DNA from: an uncultured Lachnospiraceae bacterium
GTDB taxonomy: Bacteria; Bacillota; Clostridia; Lachnospirales; Lachnospiraceae
Assembly (NCBI GenBank): GCA_902792005.1
Contig: CADAXW010000006.1
Location: forward strand, 1-64,000
Direction: 5' to 3'
DNA length: 64,000 nucleotides
Shown here: in pieces, positions 1 to 8,176 of the stretch
Layout: each line of letters opens with the position of its first letter
Position numbering within the stretch: the first letter of the stretch is position 1
Made by a program: the position numbers and the translations under genes
The notes under the pieces: generated by a model
Database searches by the model: none
What the model saw: the letters and a program-made list of their open reading frames with translations, nothing else
What the model was told of the DNA's origin: nothing

Positions 1-1
1 A

Positions 2-220
2 CCGGGTGAGCTGATGGCAGTTTCACAGATCATCGCTCAGCTTCAGGGTAATATCATCAAGCTGGAGCATAACCAGTTTGTATCCCTGAATCGAAATGCG
101 GCTGTGGAGCTTGTGATCACCATCGAGGCCTTTGGCCCCGAGCATAAGGAAAAGATATTTGAGGTTCTGAAGGAGAAGGGATATCGCCCGCTGGACAAGA
201 GTCCAAAGGCGGCACTGTAA
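2..220 (+). CDS. ilvA: Threonine ammonia-lyase, C-terminal ACT domain (5' truncated)
   Basis: The reading frame is open from base 2, before the first ATG at 14 (it starts Pro-Gly-Glu-Leu-Met), so this is the 3' end of a longer gene cut by the window edge. The 72 visible residues match the C-terminal ACT domain of the clostridial/catabolic type of threonine dehydratase, with the characteristic stretch NIIKLEHNQF and the segment ending in AFGPEHKEKI. The full enzyme deaminates threonine to 2-oxobutyrate and ammonia using PLP; the ACT domain is usually the allosteric part. The PLP domain lies outside the window. The stop codon is 6 bases before the next gene, so the two are probably co-transcribed. 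The family is confident; whether the role is biosynthetic or catabolic cannot be told from the tail. Confidence 0.85.
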   Translation, partial: PGELMAVSQIIAQLQGNIIKLEHNQFVSLNRNAAVELVITIEAFGPEHKEKIFEVLKEKGYRPLDKSPKAAL

Positions 221-226
221 GAGATT

Positions 227-1312
227 ATGGAAGAATTCTTTGCGGCAGTTGACCTTGGAACTACATCAGTTGAGACATCTCTGCTCCGGCAGGATGGAAC
301 CGTGGCGGCGAAGTTCGGTTTTCGGAACCCCCAGTCCCGGTTTGGTTCGGATGTCATTTCCCGCATGACCTATCTGCAAAAGCATCCCACGTCCACGGAA
401 TTAAAGGATCTTACACAGACTGCCATCCTGGCGGCGCTTCGGAAAATGCTCTCCTGGCAGGGAGACTATGATACGGAGTGCATCCGCCGGGTGCTGGTGA
501 CCTGCAATACGGTAATGGGAGCCATTCTGCAGGGAGCGCTTACCGCATCCCTCAGCCATGCGCCCTTTGGCATGCCTGTGACGAAACATACGGAAACAAA
601 ACTGAAGGATGAACTCCCCATGGTCATTCCTGTGGGAACCTCGGCCTTCCTGGGCAGTGACGTCTGTGCCGGTGCCTGGGCGCTTCCTCTCGGAGAGGAT
701 GAGATGCTGATGGATCTTGGAACCAACGGGGAGATGCTGCTTCGTCATGATGGAAAGCTCTTTGGCTCCTCCGCTGCCTGCGGACCGGCCTTTGAGAACT
801 GCACCAGATCCCAGGGAATCTACGGCTCTACCACTTTGTCTGTTCTGGCAAATCTGCTTCGGACCGGAAAGCTGTCCGGAGACGGGATCCTGCCGGAAGA
901 GATCGCCGAGTCGGGGATCGATGTGAACGGGATCCATATCACACCGAAGATCATACATGACATACAGCTGGCAGTTGGGGCGATCTACGCTACATTTTCC
1001 ATGTTACTTAGAAGAGCGGGGCTGGAGCCGGATCGGATAAAGACCATCTATCTGGCGGGAGGCTTCGGTTTTCATCTGTCCCTCCGGGACGCTGTGACCG
1101 TGGGACTGATCCCGGAGCAGCTGCGTGACCGTGTCGTGGTGTCCGGCAATACATCCCTTGCGGCAGCGGAGAAGCTGGTGATGGAGGGAACGGCCGGGCT
1201 TCATGATTATGATACATTTCGTAAAGATATGCAGACCCTTCAGTTTGCGGGAGACTCGGAATATGAGTCCTGTTTTTACGAGTCAATGACGTTAACCAAT
1301 CGAAGGATTTAG
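227..1312 (+). CDS. ASKHA-fold ATPase, DUF4445/RACo-like, without ferredoxin domain
   Basis: A 361-residue protein with the ATPase signatures of the actin/Hsp70/sugar kinase fold: DLGTTS near residue 9 (phosphate 1), DLGTNGE near 163 (phosphate 2) and AGGFG near 282 (adenosine motif). The GPAFEN segment is typical of the C-terminal part of RACo, the ATP-dependent reductive activator of corrinoid iron-sulfur proteins and methyltransferases. Full-length RACo proteins have about 600 residues with an N-terminal [2Fe-2S] domain and linker; both are missing here. It may therefore have another job, or take electrons from a separate protein. No corrinoid protein or methyltransferase is visible nearby. 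It lies 6 bases after the threonine ammonia-lyase and 2 bases before the next gene, so it belongs to an operon. Family good, function open. Confidence 0.75.
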   Translation: MEEFFAAVDLGTTSVETSLLRQDGTVAAKFGFRNPQSRFGSDVISRMTYLQKHPTSTELKDLTQTAILAALRKMLSWQGDYDTECIRRVLVTCNTVMGAILQGALTASLSHAPFGMPVTKHTETKLKDELPMVIPVGTSAFLGSDVCAGAWALPLGEDEMLMDLGTNGEMLLRHDGKLFGSSAACGPAFENCTRSQGIYGSTTLSVLANLLRTGKLSGDGILPEEIAESGIDVNGIHITPKIIHDIQLAVGAIYATFSMLLRRAGLEPDRIKTIYLAGGFGFHLSLRDAVTVGLIPEQLRDRVVVSGNTSLAAAEKLVMEGTAGLHDYDTFRKDMQTLQFAGDSEYESCFYESMTLTNRRI

Positions 1313-1314
1313 CT

Positions 1315-2112
1315 ATGAGAGTTATGAATCTCGTCAGCGGAAGCAGCGGGAACAGCACGCTGGTCGGAACGGACCGGGTGACGGTGCTCTGCGACGTGGG
1401 CGTGAGTAAGAAGAAAATTGAAGAGTGTCTCGGCAGTGCGAACTTTACGGGAGCAGATATTGACGCCATCCTGATCACACATGAACATATCGATCATGTG
1501 AAAGGGCTTGGCGTTTTTCTGAGAAAATATCCCGTTCCCGTGTATGCCACCGACCGGACCGTGGAGGCTGTATTTTGTATGAATTCCCTCGGGAAGATGG
1601 ACCGGGAGCTTTTCCGTCCCTTCCGGCCGGGAGATACGATCCAGCTAAGGGACCTGGAGATCCGGTCTTTTTCTGTTTCGCATGATGCGGCTGATCCGGT
1701 ATGCTACAGCTTTACCGACGGAGAGAAGAAGGCCTGTATCGCCACCGATCTCGGGGTTGTGACAAATGACCTGATCCGGGGACTGCAGGGCTGTGATTAT
1801 ATGATGATCGAAGCCAACCATGACGTACGTATGCTGGAGGCGGGGCCGTATCCCTATCCGTTAAAGCAGCGGATATTAAGCGACTGCGGGCACCTGTCCA
1901 ATGAGGCAGGGGGAGCCTTTATCCGCGAACTGCTGAATGAGCATGTGAAGGAGATCCGTCTGGGACATCTCTCCAAGGAGAATAACTATCCGGACCTGGC
2001 GCTGATGACCGTTAAGCAGGAGCTTCTGGGAAACCCGTATTCTCCGGATCCGGAGGAGCTGCCCATCTATGTGGCGGGCAGGGATGAGGCGGATCCGATG
2101 GTGGAGCTGTAA
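1315..2112 (+). CDS. MBL-fold metallohydrolase, WalJ/YycJ type
   Basis: A 265-residue metallo-beta-lactamase-fold protein. It begins with the family's MRVMNLVSGSSGNST start and has the metal-binding motif THEHIDH near residue 59, followed by further His/Asp ligands (ATDLGVV, IEANHD, LGHLSKEN). It resembles YycJ/WalJ, a predicted exonuclease-like hydrolase which in Bacillus sits with the WalRK regulators; no WalRK genes are seen here. The length is normal for the family. Only 2 bases separate it from the preceding ASKHA gene, so translation is probably coupled. An A-rich stretch follows, and the next gene has its own leader. Substrate unknown; single-strand DNA or RNA is the usual suggestion. 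Confidence 0.85.
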   Translation: MRVMNLVSGSSGNSTLVGTDRVTVLCDVGVSKKKIEECLGSANFTGADIDAILITHEHIDHVKGLGVFLRKYPVPVYATDRTVEAVFCMNSLGKMDRELFRPFRPGDTIQLRDLEIRSFSVSHDAADPVCYSFTDGEKKACIATDLGVVTNDLIRGLQGCDYMMIEANHDVRMLEAGPYPYPLKQRILSDCGHLSNEAGGAFIRELLNEHVKEIRLGHLSKENNYPDLALMTVKQELLGNPYSPDPEELPIYVAGRDEADPMVEL

Positions 2113-2217
2113 AAAAATAAAAAAATTAAAAAAATTCCATAGCGGTGCAACATTTTCATAATCGGTCCTGTATATAAGGTGTAACAGTTAAAACGAAGGG
2201 ACGATCCTTAAAGAAAA

Positions 2218-2253
2218 GGATCTGAAATAAGGAAAGGATCTGAAATAAGGAAA
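2218..2253 (+). repeat. Tandem 18-bp duplication over the ribosome binding site
   Basis: Two exact copies of an 18-base unit (2218-2235 and 2236-2253) lie just before the cystatin-like lipoprotein gene. Each contains ATAAGGAAAGG, so the mRNA carries two potential Shine-Dalgarno sequences. Upstream, GATCCTT (from 2203) can pair with AAGGATC of the first copy in a short hairpin that would cover one of them. Confidence 0.9.
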
Positions 2254-2267
2254 GGATGGTACACATT

Positions 2268-3665
2268 ATGACAAAGAAGAGATGGATCGTATGGATTATT
2301 GCAGGAGCTATGGCAGCTTCAATGACCGCATGTGGCGGAACAAAGGACGGGAAGGCAGATGACGTTCAGGTGGTGGCTGAAAACATGGTACAGAAAGGGA
2401 CGGCATCGGAAGCTGAGATGGGCGCTGTGGGCGGATGGTCGAAGGCAGCATCGCCGGAGATCACAGAAGCGTATAAGAAGATGTTTGAGAAGTTAAACTC
2501 CACACTCTGTGGAGCACAGTATGAGCCGGTAGCTCTGCTGGAGACACAGGTGGTTGCAGGAACCAATTACCGTTTCCTTTGCAGAATCACCGCAACCGTA
2601 CCGGATGCAAAGCCCTACTATGCAGTGGTTGATGTTTATGAGGACCTGCAGGGTGAGGTTTCCATCACAAATACAGTAGACTCCAAGGTGGAAGCACCAA
2701 CCGAGCCCATTCCGGGAGGCTACACCGAAGCGAAGAACATGCAGCTGACAGATGAGGCAAAGAAGGCGTTCGATCAGGCAACGGCAACTCTGACCGGCAT
2801 GACCTACGAGCCCCTGCTTCTGGTTGGAACCCAGGTGGTTGCAGGAACCAATTATATGATCTTCTGTAAGGCTGAGGCCTCCACGGCAGCCGCAGAGCAG
2901 AGCTACGCATTCCTGACGATCTATGAGGATCTGCAGGGAAAGGCAGAGGTTTACGAGATCCAGAACCTGGGAGCTGAGGAAGAAACAGAAAAGGAAGCAG
3001 AGAAGGCAACAGAGAACGAAGAGAGCGGGAAGACGACTGAGAGTACGGAAAAATTCGAGAAATTTGAAACCGATACAGAAGAGCAGTCCTCTACAGAAGC
3101 AGAATCCGAGCCGATCGAAGGCGGATGGACTAAAGCTGACTCTGCAAAGATCACAAAGGAGCATAAGAAGCTCTTTGAAAAGGCAACAAAGGAGCTGGTG
3201 GGCGCAACCTACGAACCCGTAGCTCTTCTGGAGACCCAGGTGGTTGCAGGAACAAACTATCGTTTCCTTTGCAAGATCACTCCGGTGGTTCCCAATGGAA
3301 AGCCCCGTTATTCCGTAGTTGAGCTTTATGAGGATCTCAGTGGAAATGTTTCCATCACAAAAACCATGGATTCTGAGTTGGAAGCACCCACAGAGCAGCT
3401 GGACGGCGGATACAGTGAAGATATTTCCATGAAGCTGAGCAAAGATGCAAAGGTAGCTTTCAGCAAGGCAACGGAAACTTTGACAGGCGTCAGCTACGAT
3501 CCTGTACTTTTTCTGGGGTCTCAGGTGGTAGCAGGCACAAATTACCGGATCCTCTGCAGAACCACAGCTGCAACGGCAGGCGCCGAGGAGGGATATGCCA
3601 TCCTGACGATATATGCGGATCTGGAAGGAAATGCAACGATTTCCGATATCGCTGAACTGAAATAA
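2268..3665 (+). CDS. Lipoprotein with four tandem cystatin (stefin)-like domains
   Basis: A 465-residue lipoprotein: signal segment at residues 5-21 and lipobox cysteine 22 (MTAC). Four homologous units follow at about 52-136, 148-233, 282-366 and 378-463. Each has a Gly-Gly pair at its start (GGWSKA, GGYTEA, GGWTKA, GGYSED), a helix-like stretch, the hallmark QVVAGTNY (QVVAG at 94, 189, 324, 419) and a late YEDLQG/YADLEG turn. These are the order and motifs of animal stefins/cystatins, tight inhibitors of papain-type cysteine peptidases. An acidic Glu/Thr/Ser linker (235-281) separates units 2 and 3, and units 1 and 3 resemble each other most, as do 2 and 4, suggesting duplication of a two-domain block. 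The ATG at 2268 was chosen over that at 2256 because GGAAAGG lies 11 bases before it but touches the earlier one. The domain match comes from motif reading; inhibitory activity is inferred. Confidence 0.75.
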   Translation: MTKKRWIVWIIAGAMAASMTACGGTKDGKADDVQVVAENMVQKGTASEAEMGAVGGWSKAASPEITEAYKKMFEKLNSTLCGAQYEPVALLETQVVAGTNYRFLCRITATVPDAKPYYAVVDVYEDLQGEVSITNTVDSKVEAPTEPIPGGYTEAKNMQLTDEAKKAFDQATATLTGMTYEPLLLVGTQVVAGTNYMIFCKAEASTAAAEQSYAFLTIYEDLQGKAEVYEIQNLGAEEETEKEAEKATENEESGKTTESTEKFEKFETDTEEQSSTEAESEPIEGGWTKADSAKITKEHKKLFEKATKELVGATYEPVALLETQVVAGTNYRFLCKITPVVPNGKPRYSVVELYEDLSGNVSITKTMDSELEAPTEQLDGGYSEDISMKLSKDAKVAFSKATETLTGVSYDPVLFLGSQVVAGTNYRILCRTTAATAGAEEGYAILTIYADLEGNATISDIAELK

Positions 3666-3683
3666 GTAAAAAAGAATTTTACA

Positions 3684-3712
3684 TTGAAAGTAAGGACGGG
3701 AAAAGCTATAAT
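3684..3712 (+). promoter_or_regulatory. Sigma-70-type promoter for the ACT/PFL genes
   Basis: TTGAAA (3684-3689), a 17-base spacer and a perfect TATAAT (3707-3712). Transcription would start near 3719, leaving a 5' leader of about 110 bases that contains two small hairpins (TTATCC with GGATAA, and CCGC with GCGG). Confidence 0.7.
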
Positions 3713-3832
3713 AGGCATAGTTTTTCCCGCCCTTTGTCTGTTATCCTGAACGGGGGGATAAGGCGCCGCGGTCTTTCTGCTGCGGACCTGTAGAGGAAAA
3801 TCAGCTGTTTTCAACCAAGGAGGAACATTTTT

Positions 3833-4146
3833 ATGTCTAGAACCATTATTACCGTAGTCGGAAAGGATACCGTAGGTATCATTGCAAAGGTATGTAATTA
3901 CCTTGCCAGCAATAACATCAATATCTGTGATTATGTAATTACCTTGCCAGCAATAACATCAATATCTGTGATATCACGCAGACTACCATGCAGGGTTATT
4001 TCAACATGATGATGATCGTGGATACGGATAAGGCTGTGAAATCCCACGAAGAGCTGGCCAGAGAGCTGACCTCTGTGGGACATGAGATCGGTGTGCAGAT
4101 CAAGACCCAGAAGGAAGAGATCTTCGACATGATGCACAGGATCTAA
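3833..4146 (+). pseudogene. ACT-domain regulatory protein (UPF0237), frameshifted by 41-bp duplication
   Basis: ATG at 3833 follows a good AAGGAGG. The frame encodes the usual start of the small ACT-domain protein paired with PFL-family genes (ITVVGKDTVGIIAKV...NNINICD). A perfect 41-base tandem duplication (3891-3931 and 3932-3972) then shifts the frame, and translation ends early at a TGA after about 58 residues. The second frame continues the family sequence without damage (ITQTTMQGYFNMMM... to EEIFDMMHRI) to the TAA at 4144-4146. Removing one copy leaves 273 bases, exactly 90 codons plus stop, the normal family length. So the gene was recently intact, or one copy is an assembly artefact. 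The intact protein is a single ACT domain, presumably a ligand-sensing partner of the DUF711 protein encoded next. Confidence 0.9.
3891..3972 (+). repeat. Perfect 41-bp tandem duplication
   Basis: Bases 3891-3931 and 3932-3972 are identical over all 41 positions. As 41 is not a multiple of 3, the duplication breaks the reading frame of the ACT-domain gene. Confidence 0.97.
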
Positions 4147-4193
4147 GGCCCGGAAAAAGGACCTGAACCATATCTATCCGGAGGAAACTAAGA

Positions 4194-5558
4194 ATGATCA
4201 CATTAAATGAAGTTTTGGAAACAAATGAGATGATCTCCCGTATGAACCTGGATGTTCGTACCATTACCATGGGGATCAGTCTCCTGGACTGCGTAGGTGC
4301 CGATGTGAAGGCTACCTGCGACAATATATATGAGAAGATCACCACCCGTGCCAAGGACCTGGTGAAGACGGGCAAGGCCATCACGGAAATGTACGGCATT
4401 CCCATCGTACATAAGAGAATCTCCGTAACTCCCATCGCTCTGGTGGGCGGCTCCGTATGTAAAACACCGGAGGACTTTGTGGAGATCGCAAAGACACTGG
4501 ACCGTGCAGCCAAGGAGGTTGGCGTCAACTTCCTGGGAGGCTATTCCGCACTGGTATCCAAGGCCATGACTACGGCGGATGAGCTGCTGATCCGTTCCAT
4601 CCCGGCTGCACTGGCATCCACGGATGTAGTCTGCAGCTCTGTAAATCTGGGATCTACCAAGACCGGCATCAACATGGATGCGGTACGGCTCATGGGTGAG
4701 ATCATAAAGGAAGCTGCGGAGTATACAAAGGATCAGGGCTCCATCGGCTGTGCAAAGCTGGTGGTATTCTGCAACGCACCGGATGATAACCCGTTTATGG
4801 CAGGAGCCTTCCACGGCGTTACCGAGGGAGACTGCGTGATAAATGTAGGCGTCAGCGGACCCGGCGTTATGCGGAGCGTCCTGGAGGAGATCCGGGGCGA
4901 GTCCTTCGAGGTACTCTGTGAGACCATTAAGAAAACAGCATTTAAGATCACCCGTGTGGGTCAGCTGGTTGCCAAGGAGGCATCCAGGCGTCTGGGGGTT
5001 CCCTTTGGTATCGTGGATCTTTCCCTGGCTCCCACACCTGCCATCGGTGATTCAGTTGCAGATGTTCTGCAGGAGATCGGTGTGGATAAGGCCGGAGCAC
5101 CCGGTACCACTGCTGCATTGGCACTGCTGAACGATCAGGTAAAGAAGGGCGGTATCATGGCATCCTCCTATGTGGGAGGGCTGTCCGGCGCATTTATCCC
5201 CGTCAGCGAAGATCAGGGCATGATCGAGGCTGCGGAATGCGGTGCACTTTCCATTGAAAAGCTGGAGGCAATGACATGTGTCTGCTCCGTAGGTCTGGAT
5301 ATGATCGCCATCCCGGGAGATACAAAGGCCACCACCATTTCCGGTATCATTGCGGATGAGATGGCCATCGGTATGATCAATCAGAAGACTACGGCAGTCC
5401 GCATCATTCCGGTGATCGGAAAGGGCGTGGGTGAACGGGTTGAGTTCGGCGGCCTTCTGGGAAGCGCGCCCATCATGTCTGTGAACCCCTATGGCTGCGA
5501 TGCGCTGATCAACCGTACCGGACGGATCCCTGCACCGGTCCACAGCTTTAAGAATTAA
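4194..5558 (+). CDS. PFL family protein (DUF711/UPF0210)
   Basis: A 454-residue protein covering the full length of the DUF711/UPF0210 family, distantly related in fold to pyruvate formate-lyase. Typical segments include [17 protein letters not shown] near the start, [18 protein letters not shown], and the C-terminal [10 protein letters not shown]. The biochemical role is unknown in the family; no glycyl-radical motif is seen, so enzyme activity by the PFL mechanism should not be assumed. A ribosome binding site (GGAGG) precedes the ATG. In Firmicutes and archaea it is regularly preceded by a small ACT-domain gene, as here, although that partner is out of frame in this sequence. It is followed after 14 bases by the radical SAM gene. 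Confidence 0.92.
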   Translation: MITLNEVLETNEMISRMNLDVRTITMGISLLDCVGADVKATCDNIYEKITTRAKDLVKTGKAITEMYGIPIVHKRISVTPIALVGGSVCKTPEDFVEIAKTLDRAAKEVGVNFLGGYSALVSKAMTTADELLIRSIPAALASTDVVCSSVNLGSTKTGINMDAVRLMGEIIKEAAEYTKDQGSIGCAKLVVFCNAPDDNPFMAGAFHGVTEGDCVINVGVSGPGVMRSVLEEIRGESFEVLCETIKKTAFKITRVGQLVAKEASRRLGVPFGIVDLSLAPTPAIGDSVADVLQEIGVDKAGAPGTTAALALLNDQVKKGGIMASSYVGGLSGAFIPVSEDQGMIEAAECGALSIEKLEAMTCVCSVGLDMIAIPGDTKATTISGIIADEMAIGMINQKTTAVRIIPVIGKGVGERVEFGGLLGSAPIMSVNPYGCDALINRTGRIPAPVHSFKN

Positions 5559-5572
5559 AACGGAGACGTAAC

Positions 5573-7435
5573 GTGACAAAACTTGCTTTATCAGATGAGA
5601 TCCTGATGGCGGTGGATAAACCGTCCAGGTACATCGGACATGAATACAATATGGTTGAGAAGGACTTAGATACCGTAGATATCCGGTTTGCCATGTGCTT
5701 TCCGGATGTCTACGAGATCGGTATGTCCTATCTCGGCATCCAGATCTTATATGATATGTTTAACCGCCGGGAAGACACCTACTGCGAGCGGGTGTACAGT
5801 CCCTGGCCGGATCTGGACAAGATCATGCGGGAACAGAGGATCCCGCTTTTTTCGATGGAGACACAGAGCCCCATCCGGGATTTTGACTTCCTGGGGATCA
5901 CCATCCAGTATGAAATGTGCTATACCAACATCCTGCAGGTCATCGATCTGTCCGGGATCCCGCTCCTTTCGAAGGATCGGACAGAGGAGGATCCCATCGT
6001 CATCGGCGGCGGACCCTGTACCTACAATCCGGAGCCCATTGCGGACTTTTTCGATATGTTCTACATCGGTGAGGGTGAGGAGAGCTACGACGCCCTGCTG
6101 GACCTTTATAAGGAGTATAAGAACAGTGAAATGACCAGGAGAGAGTATCTCCGCCGGGCGTCCTCCATTCCAGGGATCTATGTCCCGCAAATGTACGACG
6201 TAACCTATAAGGAGGACGGTACCATTGAAGCCATCAGCCCGAATATGGAAGGCGTTCCGAAGGAAGTGGTGAAGGTGGTGGTGAAAGACTTTGAGAAGGC
6301 GCCTTACCCCATGAAGCCGGTGGTTCCCTATCTTCGTGCCACCCAGGACCGGGTGGTCCTGGAGGTAATGCGGGGCTGTATCCGGGGATGCCGTTTCTGC
6401 CAGGCGGGAATGATCTATAGGCCCACAAGACAGAAGCCGGTGGAGATGATCAAGGAGTATGCCGAGACCATGCTGAAGAATACCGGATATGACGAGATCT
6501 CCCTCAGTTCGCTTTCCACCAGTGATTATGAAGCACTGCCGGAACTGATGGACTATCTGATCGGACATTTTCCCGAGCAGCATATCCAGGTGTCCCTGCC
6601 GTCGCTTCGGATCGATGCCTTTTCTCTGGATGTCATGAAAAAGGTGCAGGATATTCATAAGGTATCTCTGACCTTTGCACCGGAGGCGGGCACCCAGAGA
6701 CTTCGAAATGTGATCAACAAGGGCCTTACGGAGGAGGATATCCTGAGCGGAGTGACTCAGGCCTTTGCCGGGGGCTGGAATAAGGTGAAGCTTTACTTCA
6801 TGATGGGGCTTCCCACGGAGACTATGGAGGATATCGAGGGAATCCCGGAGCTTTGCGAGAAGATCTCTGAGATCTACTATGATACGGTACCCAAGGAGCA
6901 GCGGGTCGGAAGTCTGCAGATCACGGCATCGGCATCCTTCTTTGTACCCAAGCCCTTTACGCCCTTCCAGTGGGCCCCCATGCTGGATCGGGAGACTTAT
7001 CTTTCGCATGCACATCACGCGCGGGATCATTTCCGTGAGATGCGGAATACCAAGCGGCTGAAATTCGTCTTCCATGATGAGGATATCTCCATCATTGAAG
7101 GTATCTATGCCAGAGGAGACCGGCGGCTGTCCCGTCTGGTGCTTGAGGTATACAGGCAGGGCGGTATCTTCGATGCCTGGACCGAGTTCTTCTCCATGCA
7201 GCGGTACCGGGATGCCATGGAGGCGCTTTCCATCGATCCCGAGTTTTATCTCACCCGGCCGCGTCCGGTGGACGAGGTGCTTCCCTGGGATCATATCAAC
7301 TGCGGCGTATCAAAGCAGTTCCTGATCCGGGAGTGGGAGAATGCAAAGAAGGAGCAGGTGACACCCAACTGCCGTGCAAACTGTCAGGGCTGCGGTGCGG
7401 CCCGATTCGGAGGAGGTGTCTGCTTTGAAGGTTAG
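5573..7435 (+). CDS. TIGR03960 family B12-binding-type radical SAM protein
   Basis: A 620-residue protein starting at GTG, with a GGAG 6-7 bases upstream. Residues 1-200 resemble a B12-binding-like N-terminal domain (FPDVYEIGMSYLGIQILYDM). The radical SAM core carries the cluster motif RGCIRGCRFCQAG (CxxxCxxC) near residue 270. A C-terminal cysteine cluster, CRANCQGCGAARFGGGVC, may bind a second cluster. This family (TIGR03960) is nearly always next to a DUF2344 gene, as here, with the pair usually upstream of rng and rplU. Some homologues carry the two domains as one fused protein. The reaction is unknown; RNA or ribosome modification is a guess from neighbours. The 3' end overlaps the next gene's start. 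Confidence 0.92.
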   Translation: MTKLALSDEILMAVDKPSRYIGHEYNMVEKDLDTVDIRFAMCFPDVYEIGMSYLGIQILYDMFNRREDTYCERVYSPWPDLDKIMREQRIPLFSMETQSPIRDFDFLGITIQYEMCYTNILQVIDLSGIPLLSKDRTEEDPIVIGGGPCTYNPEPIADFFDMFYIGEGEESYDALLDLYKEYKNSEMTRREYLRRASSIPGIYVPQMYDVTYKEDGTIEAISPNMEGVPKEVVKVVVKDFEKAPYPMKPVVPYLRATQDRVVLEVMRGCIRGCRFCQAGMIYRPTRQKPVEMIKEYAETMLKNTGYDEISLSSLSTSDYEALPELMDYLIGHFPEQHIQVSLPSLRIDAFSLDVMKKVQDIHKVSLTFAPEAGTQRLRNVINKGLTEEDILSGVTQAFAGGWNKVKLYFMMGLPTETMEDIEGIPELCEKISEIYYDTVPKEQRVGSLQITASASFFVPKPFTPFQWAPMLDRETYLSHAHHARDHFREMRNTKRLKFVFHDEDISIIEGIYARGDRRLSRLVLEVYRQGGIFDAWTEFFSMQRYRDAMEALSIDPEFYLTRPRPVDEVLPWDHINCGVSKQFLIREWENAKKEQVTPNCRANCQGCGAARFGGGVCFEG

Positions 7436-8147
7436 AGTTAAATATTCCAAGACGGGACCTCTGAAATTCATCAGTCATCTGGATGTCATGCGATATTTTC
7501 AGAAGAGTATCCGGCGGGCCGGACTGGATATTGCCTACAGTACGGGACTCAGTCCCCATCAGATCATATCCTTTGCGGCACCCATGCCTCTGATGCTGAC
7601 CTCCGTGGCAGAGTATTTCGATGCGGAGTTTCTGTCCCTGCCCTCCCATGATGAGTTTATTCGGCGGCTGAATGAGGCCGGGACCCCCATGATGCAGGTG
7701 TGGGATGCGGCAATTTTGCCGGAAAAGGCATTAAATTCCATGGCGGCCGTGACAGCGTCCTCATATCGTGTTACACTAACAGAGAAGGGGGAAGCTGAGC
7801 TGGGACGTGTCTGGCGGGAACAGATACCTGCAGAGGTGGAGCAGCTCATCCGGGACGAGGAGATCGTCGTCATAAAGAAAACGAAGAAAAAAGAGGAGCC
7901 CACGGATATCCGTCCCATGATCCACAGCTGTGCCATGGACAAGGATGCAGTGGGGATGGAAATGCTTCTGGCAGCCGGCAGTAAGGTGAACCTCCGGCCG
8001 GAGCAGATCCTTGCGGAGCTCTCGGCAAGATGCGGTGTTCCCTATGACCGCTTTCATTATGATATCTTACGGCTGGAAACCTATATGGATGATCCGGCGG
8101 GAACCGGCCTTCAGCCCCTGATCAAGGCAGGAAATTCGGAGTTTTAG
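7425..8147 (+). CDS. TIGR03936 family radical SAM-associated protein (DUF2344)
   Basis: A 240-residue protein of the DUF2344 family, recognised from its start KVRVKYSKTGPLKFISHLDVMRYF and the segment GLSPHQIISFAAPMPL. The TTG at 7425 was chosen because AGGAGG at 7411-7416 stands at ideal distance and the family sequence begins there; the frame stays open further upstream, inside the preceding gene. It overlaps the radical SAM gene by 11 bases, indicating translational coupling, and the two proteins are presumed to work together. An exact 17-bp duplication covers its stop codon (8130-8163). No function is known beyond the association. Confidence 0.88.
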   Translation: MKVRVKYSKTGPLKFISHLDVMRYFQKSIRRAGLDIAYSTGLSPHQIISFAAPMPLMLTSVAEYFDAEFLSLPSHDEFIRRLNEAGTPMMQVWDAAILPEKALNSMAAVTASSYRVTLTEKGEAELGRVWREQIPAEVEQLIRDEEIVVIKKTKKKEEPTDIRPMIHSCAMDKDAVGMEMLLAAGSKVNLRPEQILAELSARCGVPYDRFHYDILRLETYMDDPAGTGLQPLIKAGNSEF

Positions 8148-8163
8148 GAAATTCGGAGTTTTA
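8130..8163 (+). repeat. Tandem 17-bp duplication across a stop codon
   Basis: Bases 8130-8146 and 8147-8163 are identical. The first copy ends inside the TAG stop of the DUF2344 gene (8145-8147), so the second copy is a non-coding replica of its last codons. Confidence 0.95.
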
Positions 8164-8176
8164 GAAAGAGGAGTCT

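Noticed and set aside
3833..4146. Programmed ribosomal frameshift in the ACT gene
   Set aside because: No slippery sequence is needed: the frame change coincides exactly with a perfect 41-bp duplication, and removal of one copy gives the normal protein.
5747..7294. 515-codon - strand open frame
   Set aside because: Shadow of the radical SAM gene, whose CxxxCxxC motif and family segments are certain.
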